This document shows, in pieces, positions 1-5,242 of a stretch of DNA of 5,990 nucleotides. The position numbers and the translations under genes were made by a program. A model generated the notes under the pieces. That model was given only the letters and a program-made list of their open reading frames with translations. It did no database searches and had not been told where the DNA came from. Positions within the stretch are counted from its first letter, which is position 1. The number at the start of each line of letters is the position of its first letter. Source of the DNA: JAMCZU01 sp964479405 (lineage in GTDB: Bacteria; Patescibacteriota; UBA1384; UBA12157; JAENIV01); contig CAYZMA010000043.1 of assembly GCA_964479405.1 (NCBI GenBank), positions 1-5,990 on the forward strand, read 5' to 3'.

Positions 1-65
1 CCATTATACCTTGTCATCAGGACAAATAAAATGCCTTATTATTCAACGGCCTCAAGAAGTTATTG

Positions 66-94
66 TTGACAGTTACTATCGCGTGTAATAAATT
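66..94 (+). promoter_or_regulatory. Predicted promoter of the coiled-coil gene, leaderless layout
   Basis: A perfect -35 box TTGACA (66-71) is followed after 17 nt by TAAATT (89-94), a 4/6 match to the -10 consensus. The hexamer ends 6 nt before the ATG at 101, so transcription would start at or next to the start codon. No Shine-Dalgarno sequence is present. The same 6-nt spacing recurs at three other promoters in the window, which supports the assignment. Confidence 0.6.
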
Positions 95-100
95 AGATAC

Positions 101-358
101 ATGAGCAAGAAAGTAACCACAATTGATGATCTGGCGCGAATGGTGCAAAATGGTTTTACTGAAGTCAGAGAGAATGTTCGACGTGATATGGACATTCGCT
201 TTGAAACCATGCGCAAAGAAAACAAGAAACATTTTGAACAAAATGCAACAGCTCACGAAGATATCAAACTACGGCTGGATAATGTAGCATATCGTTTTGA
301 ACTCCAAAATCTTGAAAAAAGAGTTAAGTTTTTGGAAGAGAATGCCAAGTTTGCCTAA
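101..358 (+). CDS. Small coiled-coil protein of the Patescibacteria 'TIDDLARMVQNGF' type, function unknown
   Basis: This encodes an 85-residue, highly charged, soluble protein with no signal peptide or membrane segment. The N-terminal segment (residues 6-22, TTIDDLARMVQNGFTEV) is a signature I associate with many small proteins in candidate-phyla genomes. The rest is predicted helical, and residues 55-81 have heptad-like spacing of hydrophobic residues (L, V, F, L, V, L), suggesting an oligomeric coiled coil. The function of this family is not known to me and none is inferred. The ATG at 101 fits the -10 element ending 6 nt upstream, and no ribosome binding site is visible. The gene stands alone, with a terminator 27 nt after its stop codon. 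Confidence 0.8.
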   Translation: MSKKVTTIDDLARMVQNGFTEVRENVRRDMDIRFETMRKENKKHFEQNATAHEDIKLRLDNVAYRFELQNLEKRVKFLEENAKFA

Positions 359-384
359 AATGTCTATTACAATCAACCACTATT

Positions 385-415
385 AAAAAAAGACGACCAT
401 TTGGTCGTTCTTTTT
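385..415 (+). terminator. Intrinsic terminator after the coiled-coil gene
   Basis: A GACGACC / GGTCGT-T-C stem (392-398 with 403-410, one bulged T) closes an ATTT loop and is followed by five T's. A seven-A run precedes the stem and can pair with the T tract, so the structure may also act on the opposite strand. It lies directly after the only upstream gene. Confidence 0.75.
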
Positions 416-433
416 GTAAAATCGCTAGTTTTC

Positions 434-470
434 TACCTCCAATGTCCACCTCGTAGGTGGACGTATGGTT
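434..470. repeat. Palindromic element copy 1 (intergenic)
   Basis: TACC (434-437) and GGTT (467-470) bracket a near-perfect hairpin whose core GTCCACCT-CGT-AGGTGGAC lies at 444-462. Twenty bases (443-462) are identical to copy 2 inside tsaE (5268-5287), about 4.8 kb away. No T tract follows, so this is not a terminator. It sits between a terminator and the promoter of the DUF5674 gene. Confidence 0.85.
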
Positions 471-478
471 GGCAAACG

Positions 479-519
479 ATAGTAATCAAGCATTCGGACC
501 AAAAATGCCCGATTACTAT
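479..519. repeat. Long inverted repeat upstream of the DUF5674 gene
   Basis: The arms ATAGTAATC (479-487) and GATTACTAT (511-519) are perfect 9-nt inverted repeats. Inside them GCATT (490-494) pairs with AATGC (504-508) across a symmetric AA/CC internal loop, leaving a 9-nt apical loop. The right arm ends 3 nt before the likely -35 region (523-528), so it could be a repressor operator or a transcribed hairpin. It does not resemble the 35-37 nt palindromic family. The pairing is certain; the role is inferred. Confidence 0.7.
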
Positions 520-522
520 TAT

Positions 523-551
523 TTGCTTTAGGAAAACATCTTGTCTACAAT
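523..551 (+). promoter_or_regulatory. Predicted promoter of the DUF5674 cassette, leaderless layout
   Basis: The -10 box TACAAT (546-551, 5/6 match) ends exactly 6 nt before the GTG start codon at 558. A weak -35 candidate, TTGCTT (523-528), lies 17 nt upstream. There is no Shine-Dalgarno sequence in front of the GTG. The inverted repeat at 479-519 abuts this promoter. Confidence 0.6.
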
Positions 552-557
552 AAAGAT

Positions 558-899
558 GTGAAAATAATTAATAAAAATATTACTAAAGACGAGTTGAAAG
601 AAATGACCAAAAATATGTTTGATAATTTGGTCAAAGCCGTTGTTGATATTGAGAAAAATATTATGGCAGTTGACGCCCCAATGCATTCTGACGAAGAAGC
701 CGAACTAATCAAAAATGGCTCTAAGCAAGAAAATCTTTGGGGAATTAATTTATATCCCGATAAAAATGGTGATGATTTTATTGAGTTTGACTCTATGATT
801 AATATTAAACCCAATCAGAACAATCGCAGTCGGGGCATTGATGACATTAAAATTAAAGAAACAATAATAAAAATTGTTGATAAATTGATAGCAGAATGA
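558..899 (+). CDS. DUF5674 family protein, first gene of a two-gene cassette
   Basis: The 113-residue soluble product matches the DUF5674 family from memory, over its whole length. Conserved-looking blocks are VKAVVDIEKNIMAV (25-38), H43 with SDEE (44-47), GSKQENLWGINLYP (54-67), FIEFDSMINIKP (74-85) and NRSRGI (89-94). Density of acidic and His residues (H43, D45, E46, E47, D79) could reflect a metal or nucleotide site, but that is only a guess; I know of no established biochemical function. The start is GTG at 558, chosen because the family begins right there (M-K-I-I) and the -10 box ends 6 nt upstream. Its TGA stop overlaps the next ATG (ATGA, 896-899), implying translational coupling and a shared role. 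The order of genes recalls toxin-antitoxin pairs, without direct evidence. Confidence 0.85.
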   Translation: MKIINKNITKDELKEMTKNMFDNLVKAVVDIEKNIMAVDAPMHSDEEAELIKNGSKQENLWGINLYPDKNGDDFIEFDSMINIKPNQNNRSRGIDDIKIKETIIKIVDKLIAE

Positions 900-1222
900 C
901 AATACTTCATCATAAGGGACTAACAATAAAGCAGTGGTTTTCAAAAAACATTTTTGAGCAAATGGCTAATATTGGTAGTGAGGTAGAAAGAACTATCAAG
1001 TGGCGCAAGAAAGACCTGAAATATTCTAAAATGGCTTTTGAAAGATGTTTGGAATTAGTTGATTTAACTGTGGCTGATCCTAAAAATAAGAATAGATTAA
1101 AAGAAATTTTGCGTTCTCGCGAAGCTTTAGTTGACTATTTTGTTGGTGAAAATATTTACGGTTCAACGGACAAATTATGGCAAAATTATTTTTATGGTTT
1201 TAACTATGCCGCCAGAATTTAA
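896..1222 (+). CDS. Conserved helical protein paired with DUF5674, function unknown
   Basis: This 108-residue protein is predicted almost entirely helical and lacks a signal peptide or membrane span. Distinctive stretches are WFS (14-16), EQMANIGSEVERTIKW (21-36), AFERCLELVDLT (47-58), REALVDYF (75-82) and the aromatic tail WQNYFYGFNYAAR (95-107). I recall similar proteins next to DUF5674 genes in unrelated bacteria and archaea, but cannot name a family or function. Arg and Lys residues on the second helix (R32, K35, R37, K38, K39) could bind nucleic acid. The start overlaps the preceding stop by 4 nt and has no Shine-Dalgarno sequence, so expression probably depends on translation of the upstream gene. 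A palindromic element and a terminator follow. Confidence 0.8.
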   Translation: MTILHHKGLTIKQWFSKNIFEQMANIGSEVERTIKWRKKDLKYSKMAFERCLELVDLTVADPKNKNRLKEILRSREALVDYFVGENIYGSTDKLWQNYFYGFNYAARI

Positions 1223-1233
1223 TAGTTATAGTC

Positions 1234-1268
1234 TACCACTCCCACTTCGGAAGTGGGAGTGAAAGGTT
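1234..1268. repeat. Palindromic element copy 4 (diverged, intergenic)
   Basis: TACC (1234-1237) and GGTT (1265-1268) bracket a perfect 10-bp hairpin, ACTCCCACTT-CGG-AAGTGGGAGT (1238-1260). The layout and length match copies 1-3, but several stem positions differ and the pairing partner changes with them (for example C-G to T-A next to the loop). No T tract follows directly; the true terminator is 17 nt further on. Confidence 0.65.
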
Positions 1269-1284
1269 AAAAGCTTAATAAAAC

Positions 1285-1312
1285 AAAGCCCCCTATTGCT
1301 TGGGGGATTTTT
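1285..1312 (+). terminator. Intrinsic terminator of the DUF5674 cassette
   Basis: CCCCC (1289-1293) pairs with GGGGG (1302-1306) around an 8-nt loop, followed by ATTTTT. An AAA run before the stem can extend pairing into the T tract. It separates the cassette from the promoter of the gene starting at 1354. Confidence 0.85.
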
Positions 1313-1338
1313 AATTAGAAATAAAATCAATCATTTTT

Positions 1339-1347
1339 TGATATAAT
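1339..1347 (+). promoter_or_regulatory. Extended -10 promoter of the secreted-protein gene, leaderless layout
   Basis: A consensus TATAAT (1342-1347) is preceded directly by TGA, giving the extended -10 motif TGn-TATAAT. The hexamer ends 6 nt before the ATG at 1354. No convincing -35 box is present, as is common for extended -10 promoters. The context TTTTGATATAAT is nearly identical to the LCP promoter on the other strand. Confidence 0.75.
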
Positions 1348-1353
1348 AAAATC

Positions 1354-1911
1354 ATGAGATATCTTATTCTATTGTTACTTGTCGTCACTCTTGGCGTTAA
1401 TGTTTATGTTTGGAGCATTACCTTTGAAAATTCTCCATTTTCCCCTATCAATTTAAACCCCAGTCCCGAAGTTATTCTTAATCGCTCGCCTTCTTCCAAT
1501 ACTACGCAAATCTCAACTATTAACAATTGCGATACATTTCAATCTCGTTTTGCCGTAACGACTGACGAGCTTAAGAATTATATTAACGCCCAACCAGAAT
1601 CAGCCCAAGTTGTTAAAGGCTACCGCAATCTTTACGGTACCATCACCGCAATTTTAGCTAAGGATAATTTTCCCATTAATTTTCAACTTGATGATCAAGG
1701 AAAAATCACTCAAATTAGTTGCGCTTTCACGCAAGTTGCTCGTGATAATACTACTGATATTGATTTTGTTATTCCGGAAAATGATTTTGCCCGGATTGTT
1801 CGTTACCGAGAAACTTTAGACGCAAATCAAGCACCGGTTTATTTACAAAATTTAACCACTAAGCCAATTGATGCCAAAAATACTATTTTAGAACGGCTAA
1901 AAGAACTCTAA
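1354..1911 (+). CDS. Membrane-anchored extracytoplasmic protein, function unknown
   Basis: The 185-residue product begins with an uncleaved-looking hydrophobic anchor or signal (residues 3-20), then a Ser/Pro/Asn-rich linker (about 25-55), then a folded domain (about 58-185). Two cysteines, C59 and C123, could form a disulfide outside the membrane. The last third (about 108-185) has a strand-strand-helix rhythm ending in a TDIDFVIPENDFARIV segment and a terminal amphipathic helix. This is reminiscent of SCP2-type sterol/lipid-carrier domains, a weak impression only. No lipobox is present. The start is set by the extended -10 element 6 nt upstream. The gene is monocistronic and converges on the envelope operon, with 49 nt between the stop codons. 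Confidence 0.8.
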   Translation: MRYLILLLLVVTLGVNVYVWSITFENSPFSPINLNPSPEVILNRSPSSNTTQISTINNCDTFQSRFAVTTDELKNYINAQPESAQVVKGYRNLYGTITAILAKDNFPINFQLDDQGKITQISCAFTQVARDNTTDIDFVIPENDFARIVRYRETLDANQAPVYLQNLTTKPIDAKNTILERLKEL

Positions 1912-1935
1912 TAATTACTTAAATAAAAGTATAGC

Positions 1936-1949
1936 CAAGCTAACGCTTG
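1936..1949. terminator. Possible weak bidirectional terminator between convergent genes
   Basis: CAAGC (1936-1940) and GCTTG (1945-1949) form a 5-bp stem with a TAAC loop in the 49-nt space between two convergent genes. T-rich runs lie downstream on both strands (TTTTTATTTT at 1958-1967 on +), but not immediately next to the stem. Position is the main argument. Confidence 0.3.
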
Positions 1950-1960
1950 TCGCGGAATTT

Positions 1961-2911
1961 TTATTTTATAAAAATATAAATCTTAGTTTCTTTTTTGATA
2001 TTATTTAACCAATTAGTGTAAGAAAGTTGAATTTTACCCTTTTTTTCCGCCACTTTACCAATTTGAAAACCGACTTGAGATTTAACTGGTCCAAAAACCT
2101 CACCAATTTTTGCGGCAAAAGCGGCTTCTTCAAATTCAGGAACTTGTTTATTGTCAATCACTAAATTCCCTCGAGCAAGCCATCCAAGATCGCCACCACT
2201 ATCGCGAGTTTTAATGTCTTCCGAATAAGTTTTAGCTAAATTATTCCAATCCTCATTATTTTTTGCTTTTTGAGCTACTTCATTGGCTCGCCCCTCGTCT
2301 TTGACCAAAATATGGGAAACTTTAACTTGAGCAATTAATTCATCTTGAATTTTTTCTTTGACAACTTGATCGTGAACCAAACTCTTAAATTCACTCTCTG
2401 ACATATTGTAAAGATCGTTTAAAGTTTTTTGAACATTTGACAATCCCCCGCTTTGCTCAACAATTTTCCCGAAGGCATCATCAACATCTTTAGAAGTAAC
2501 CCTAATACCATTTTTAGCCGCTTCCCAACTTAAAAGACGATTCTCAATCAATTGATCAACAATTTGAGTCCTTAGTTCTCCTGCCGGAGGAGTGGGTTGT
2601 TGGGTTTTTTCGGAAAATTTTCTAATATAAGAGAGTTGCTGATAATATTCCTTAGCCCAAATAATATTTCCACCAACAAAAGCGGTTGGAAATGGGTAAA
2701 TTTTTGTAGAAAAGACCACTTTTGAGTTTTCCGAGTGCTTAGCATAAATTTCTCTACCAAAGTAAATACCAAAGCCAAGGTAAGTAAGAACTAGAATCCA
2801 AATCACAAAAGTTAAAATCCAACGAAATTGCCAACGCGGTTTTAAACGATAAATTAAATTAATAAAGAAATTTTTTAGTTTGAACTTGAAATTTGAAAAA
2901 TTTATTTTCAC
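1961..2911 (-). CDS. Membrane-anchored parvulin-type peptidyl-prolyl isomerase (PrsA/SurA-like foldase)
   Basis: This protein catalyses cis-trans isomerisation of prolyl bonds and probably assists folding of exported proteins outside the membrane. The 316 residues comprise a basic cytoplasmic N-terminus (1-30), one membrane span (31-52), a helical SurA_N-like chaperone region (about 65-195) and a PPIC rotamase domain (about 196-290). Parvulin hallmarks visible are V-SHIL (198-202), TYSED (228-232), the SGGDLGW loop (238-244), FEEAAFA (260-266) and the GEVFGPVKSQVGF strand (270-282). The anchor replaces the lipoprotein signal of classical PrsA. The start is GTG at 2911, supported by a Shine-Dalgarno AAAGGAG 4 nt away. 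It is the third gene of an operon, 9 nt after the preceding stop, so its likely clients include the LCP enzyme or other envelope proteins. Confidence 0.92.
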   Translation of the reverse strand: MKINFSNFKFKLKNFFINLIYRLKPRWQFRWILTFVIWILVLTYLGFGIYFGREIYAKHSENSKVVFSTKIYPFPTAFVGGNIIWAKEYYQQLSYIRKFSEKTQQPTPPAGELRTQIVDQLIENRLLSWEAAKNGIRVTSKDVDDAFGKIVEQSGGLSNVQKTLNDLYNMSESEFKSLVHDQVVKEKIQDELIAQVKVSHILVKDEGRANEVAQKAKNNEDWNNLAKTYSEDIKTRDSGGDLGWLARGNLVIDNKQVPEFEEAAFAAKIGEVFGPVKSQVGFQIGKVAEKKGKIQLSYTNWLNNIKKETKIYIFIK

Positions 2912-2915
2912 GATA

Positions 2916-2922
2916 CTCCTTT
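2916..2922 (-). promoter_or_regulatory. Shine-Dalgarno sequence deciding the GTG start of the foldase gene
   Basis: AAAGGAG on the minus strand lies 4 nt before the GTG at 2911 and overlaps the TAA stop codon of the upstream gene (2921-2923). Ribosomes finishing that gene would stop directly on this site. It shows that Shine-Dalgarno initiation is used here alongside leaderless genes. Confidence 0.7.
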
Positions 2923-3493
2923 AAAATCCAAAGAACATATTAAAGGCTAAAACTGCCCCTAAAATTAATAAAGAAATTAATATAAAGATTACTGTCTTTT
3001 TTAAGTTTAACACATTATTAATATACAAGTAAAATATTCGCGCAATGATATAAAAAACAATTACGATGACTAAACTTTTAACTTTCGGTTCAACTGGCCA
3101 AAAAGACATAGTTAAAAAGATTTCCATCGCCATTAAACCAGCCGTAACAAGATAAAGCCGCAAAAGATTTTTATTTTGTCCTTGAGGCAACTTTTGAAAA
3201 TAAACCCAAAGATAAAAAACAAAAATTGTCAAACCAAAAACAGCTAAAATAATTAAAAATAAGGGTATAGCTAAACCATAACGAATATTATAGAAGTCAT
3301 ATAAACCTAAATAGTAAATTAAGAGAACCAAAATCTCACTAGTGCTTCGTGTTGTTGCCAAACCTAACAATCCCAAAACAATTACCAGCACTCTAAGAAT
3401 TGTTGATGTTTCAAAATAAAAAAATCCAAAAATAACCAAGAAAAGAGCAAAAACACTTAAAATCTGCCAAAGGTGTCTGAAAATAATTTTCAT
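2921..3493 (-). CDS. Seven-span integral membrane protein, function unknown
   Basis: The 190-residue product is nearly all hydrophobic. About seven membrane spans can be read at residues 8-28, 31-47, 53-68, 73-99, 112-132, 139-157 and 166-188. Short polar loops occur near 48-52 (TRSTS), 100-111 (KLPQGQNKNLLR) and 133-138. No catalytic motif, cysteine or recognised family signature is visible, and I cannot name it. Some polar residues lie near or in the spans (E53, D66, E124, R152) and could line a path or bind a lipid. It sits between the LCP ligase and the foldase, 4 nt after the LCP stop and 9 nt before the foldase start. A role in envelope assembly is therefore inferred from context alone. 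The ATG at 3493 has no Shine-Dalgarno sequence and probably depends on re-initiation. Confidence 0.8.
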   Translation of the reverse strand: MKIIFRHLWQILSVFALFLVIFGFFYFETSTILRVLVIVLGLLGLATTRSTSEILVLLIYYLGLYDFYNIRYGLAIPLFLIILAVFGLTIFVFYLWVYFQKLPQGQNKNLLRLYLVTAGLMAMEIFLTMSFWPVEPKVKSLVIVIVFYIIARIFYLYINNVLNLKKTVIFILISLLILGAVLAFNMFFGF

Positions 3494-3497
3494 AGGT

Positions 3498-4856
3498 TTA
3501 GTTTAAATAATCTTCTCCAACCACAACCTGAATATCAATATTGGGTATATTGCCCTCTTTCGTATCAACACCTGCATTTAATTGGTCGGCAATTGTTTGC
3601 ACAAAAGCGCGATATTTTCCACCAGAGTAATCATAAACAATTGTTTTATCAACTTTATTTCTCGCGGTATCAATTTTCGTAACATTGTAACCGTAACTTT
3701 TTAAAAACTGGGAAACAGTGTTAGCGGTGCCACTCCGGCTAGTGCCATTTAAAACCTCAATTTTAACTGAATCAATATCACCACTTGCTCCTGCTGTAAA
3801 AAGATTTTTTGCTATTAACTGAAGCTCGGTAAAATTATCAATACCCTTACGAGGATAAATATAGTAGCCACGCGAATCTTGAGCAGATGTTAAGGGCCCA
3901 CCCGCAGAAGTATCCAAAACTTTGCTGGTAACATTGGTCATGTCAATTGATTTACTTGCGTTCCAAAGAGCATAAATTTCATCAACTTGCATATTGGTTT
4001 TGACATGATCGCCCAAGATATTAATAATTTCCGTCACTTTTTTTGGATTAGCCAGAATATTTAAAGTTAAGATTTTTTCTTTCACTGCCGCCATCACTTG
4101 TTGTTGACGCCTAGAGCGATCAAAATCGGAAGTGGTTTCCCGAGAACGGACATATTTCAAAGCTAAAGCGCCGTCTAGATGATGATTGCCAGCTGAAATT
4201 TTAAATGGGCTATAATCAATCATATTATCAGCCGGATAATATGGATCAGAGAGATCTTTTTCAACATAAATGTCCACTCCGCCAACGGTATCAATTAATT
4301 TTTTAAAACCTTCAAAATCAAGACGAATAAAGTAATGAATTGGAATTCCAAGAACATTTTCAACTGTTTTGCTTGAAAGCTGACCACCGCTGCCGGTAGC
4401 GCTTTTATTTTTCTCACCGTCAGCGTAAGCTTCATTAATTTTAGCGTGGCTAAAACCGGTAATCGGCACCCATAAATCACGCGGAATATTCATCAGACCC
4501 AATTTATTGTCTTTATAGTTAATAGAAGCGACAATCATTGTATCAGACAAATTTCCACCAGGATGATTACTGCCACCCATCCCCAAAATTAGAATATTGG
4601 TTCTACCTTCACTTTTTCCTTTAATATTGACTGAATTAAAATCACCCAAAAAAGAAAGCAAAGAAGATTTATTGTTGCCATCAGATGTGATATTTTTAAT
4701 CGCACTGTTAGCCAAGACTCCAATCCAAAGACCAACTCCTAAAATAATAAGTAGAATACCAAAAATAAACCATTTTATTTTCTTTTTCCAAGGATTACGG
4801 GAAATTTTTACTTCTCGTGGTTGGGCTGGAATGGGTTGTACTTTTCTTTTAAACAT
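3498..4856 (-). CDS. LytR-CpsA-Psr (LCP) family glycopolymer transferase with C-terminal LytR_C domain
   Basis: LCP enzymes transfer anionic glycopolymers or other glycans from a polyprenyl phosphate carrier onto the cell wall, on the outer face of the membrane. The 452 residues show a basic cytoplasmic tail (1-28), one membrane span (about 29-50), the LCP catalytic domain (about 86-260) and a LytR_C domain (about 363-447, opening with KIEVLNGTSRSG). Expected catalytic features are present: D105 in the LSDTMIVASIN strand, R126 in MNIPRDLWV, the KINEAY segment (139-144), YVRSR (235-239) and DFDRSRRQQQ (244-253), whose arginines bind the carrier phosphates. The pairing of the two domains is typical of actinobacterial and CPR proteins. 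It leads the operon with the seven-span protein and the foldase. The ATG at 4856 is fixed by an extended -10 element 6 nt upstream. The acceptor and glycan cannot be told from sequence. Confidence 0.95.
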   Translation of the reverse strand: MFKRKVQPIPAQPREVKISRNPWKKKIKWFIFGILLIILGVGLWIGVLANSAIKNITSDGNNKSSLLSFLGDFNSVNIKGKSEGRTNILILGMGGSNHPGGNLSDTMIVASINYKDNKLGLMNIPRDLWVPITGFSHAKINEAYADGEKNKSATGSGGQLSSKTVENVLGIPIHYFIRLDFEGFKKLIDTVGGVDIYVEKDLSDPYYPADNMIDYSPFKISAGNHHLDGALALKYVRSRETTSDFDRSRRQQQVMAAVKEKILTLNILANPKKVTEIINILGDHVKTNMQVDEIYALWNASKSIDMTNVTSKVLDTSAGGPLTSAQDSRGYYIYPRKGIDNFTELQLIAKNLFTAGASGDIDSVKIEVLNGTSRSGTANTVSQFLKSYGYNVTKIDTARNKVDKTIVYDYSGGKYRAFVQTIADQLNAGVDTKEGNIPNIDIQVVVGEDYLN

Positions 4857-4862
4857 ATAGAT

Positions 4863-4871
4863 AGTATATCA
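4863..4871 (-). promoter_or_regulatory. Extended -10 promoter of the LCP envelope operon, leaderless layout
   Basis: On the minus strand TGA-TATACT (4871-4863) is an extended -10 element with a 5/6 hexamer ending 6 nt before the ATG at 4856. It fills most of the 20-nt gap after the tsaB stop, with any -35 contact inside the tsaB coding end (no good match seen). No Shine-Dalgarno sequence precedes the ATG, so the mRNA should be leaderless. Confidence 0.7.
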
Positions 4872-4876
4872 AAATA

Positions 4877-5242
4877 TTAGATTTCATAATAGGGGACTGC
4901 TGATTTTAAAAAATTTTTCTCTGAACTTTTAAGAAATTTTTTCAGAATTTTATCCCGCTCACCTTCTTTATAACCAATAACTGGAATGTCTAATGTCCAA
5001 GAAAGGGTATTGGCGACTGTTACCCCTACCCTTACGCCCGTAAAAGAACCGGGACCAATCTTGACAACAATTGCTTTTAAATTTTGAAGCGATATTTTGT
5101 TCTTTTTTAAAACTTTATTAATTGCCACCAATAAATCTGCGCTCTGATCTTTAGTTTTAAATTCAAAATACTTTTCTGCTTTTTTATCCAAAAGCGTCAA
5201 ACTAATTTTTTCACGATCGGTGGTATTAATTTCTAAAATCAT
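4877..5242 (-). CDS. tsaB: TsaB, short form: tRNA threonylcarbamoyladenosine (t6A) modification protein
   Basis: TsaB is the non-catalytic partner of TsaD in making t6A at position 37 of ANN-decoding tRNAs, in the cytoplasm. The 121-residue product keeps the N-terminal ASKHA-type domain: MILEINTT (1-8) corresponds to the family's ILAIDT strand, and GPGSFTGVR (63-71) with the following helix and DIPVIG (85-90) is diagnostic. Usual bacterial TsaB is about 230 residues, so the second subdomain is missing. The end, AVPYYEI, resembles the terminal P-x-Y-L-R tail of full-length TsaB, suggesting an internal loss rather than a frameshift. No downstream remnant is possible, because only 20 nt separate it from the LCP gene. 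Its ATG overlaps the tsaE stop (ATGA, 5239-5242), so the two are translationally coupled. Confidence 0.88.
   Translation of the reverse strand: MILEINTTDREKISLTLLDKKAEKYFEFKTKDQSADLLVAINKVLKKNKISLQNLKAIVVKIGPGSFTGVRVGVTVANTLSWTLDIPVIGYKEGERDKILKKFLKSSEKNFLKSAVPYYEI

Noticed and set aside
17..256. Minus-strand open frame opposite the coiled-coil gene
   Set aside because: It lies antisense to a recognisable gene with its own promoter and terminator, and its translation shows no family features.
359..557. Riboswitch or non-coding RNA gene in the 199-nt gap
   Set aside because: The two hairpins there are explained as a repeat copy and a dyad. The predicted transcript of the next gene is leaderless, which leaves no leader for a riboswitch.
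545..944. Two minus-strand open frames opposite the DUF5674 gene
   Set aside because: They are antisense to a gene matching a known family over its full length, with hydrophobic composition typical of reversed AT-rich coding sequence.
1238..1260. Strong hairpin considered as the terminator of the cassette
   Set aside because: It is followed by GAAAGG and not a T tract, and a proper terminator occurs at 1285-1312.
2577..2592. CTCCTGCCGGAGGAG hairpin within the foldase gene, considered as a fifth palindromic element
   Set aside because: The stem is short, the CGT/CGG tip and the ACC...GGT flanks are missing, and it encodes an ordinary PTPPAGE linker.
3473..3682. Plus-strand open frame opposite the LCP C-terminus
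   Set aside because: It is antisense to the LytR_C domain and has no plausible promoter or ribosome binding site.
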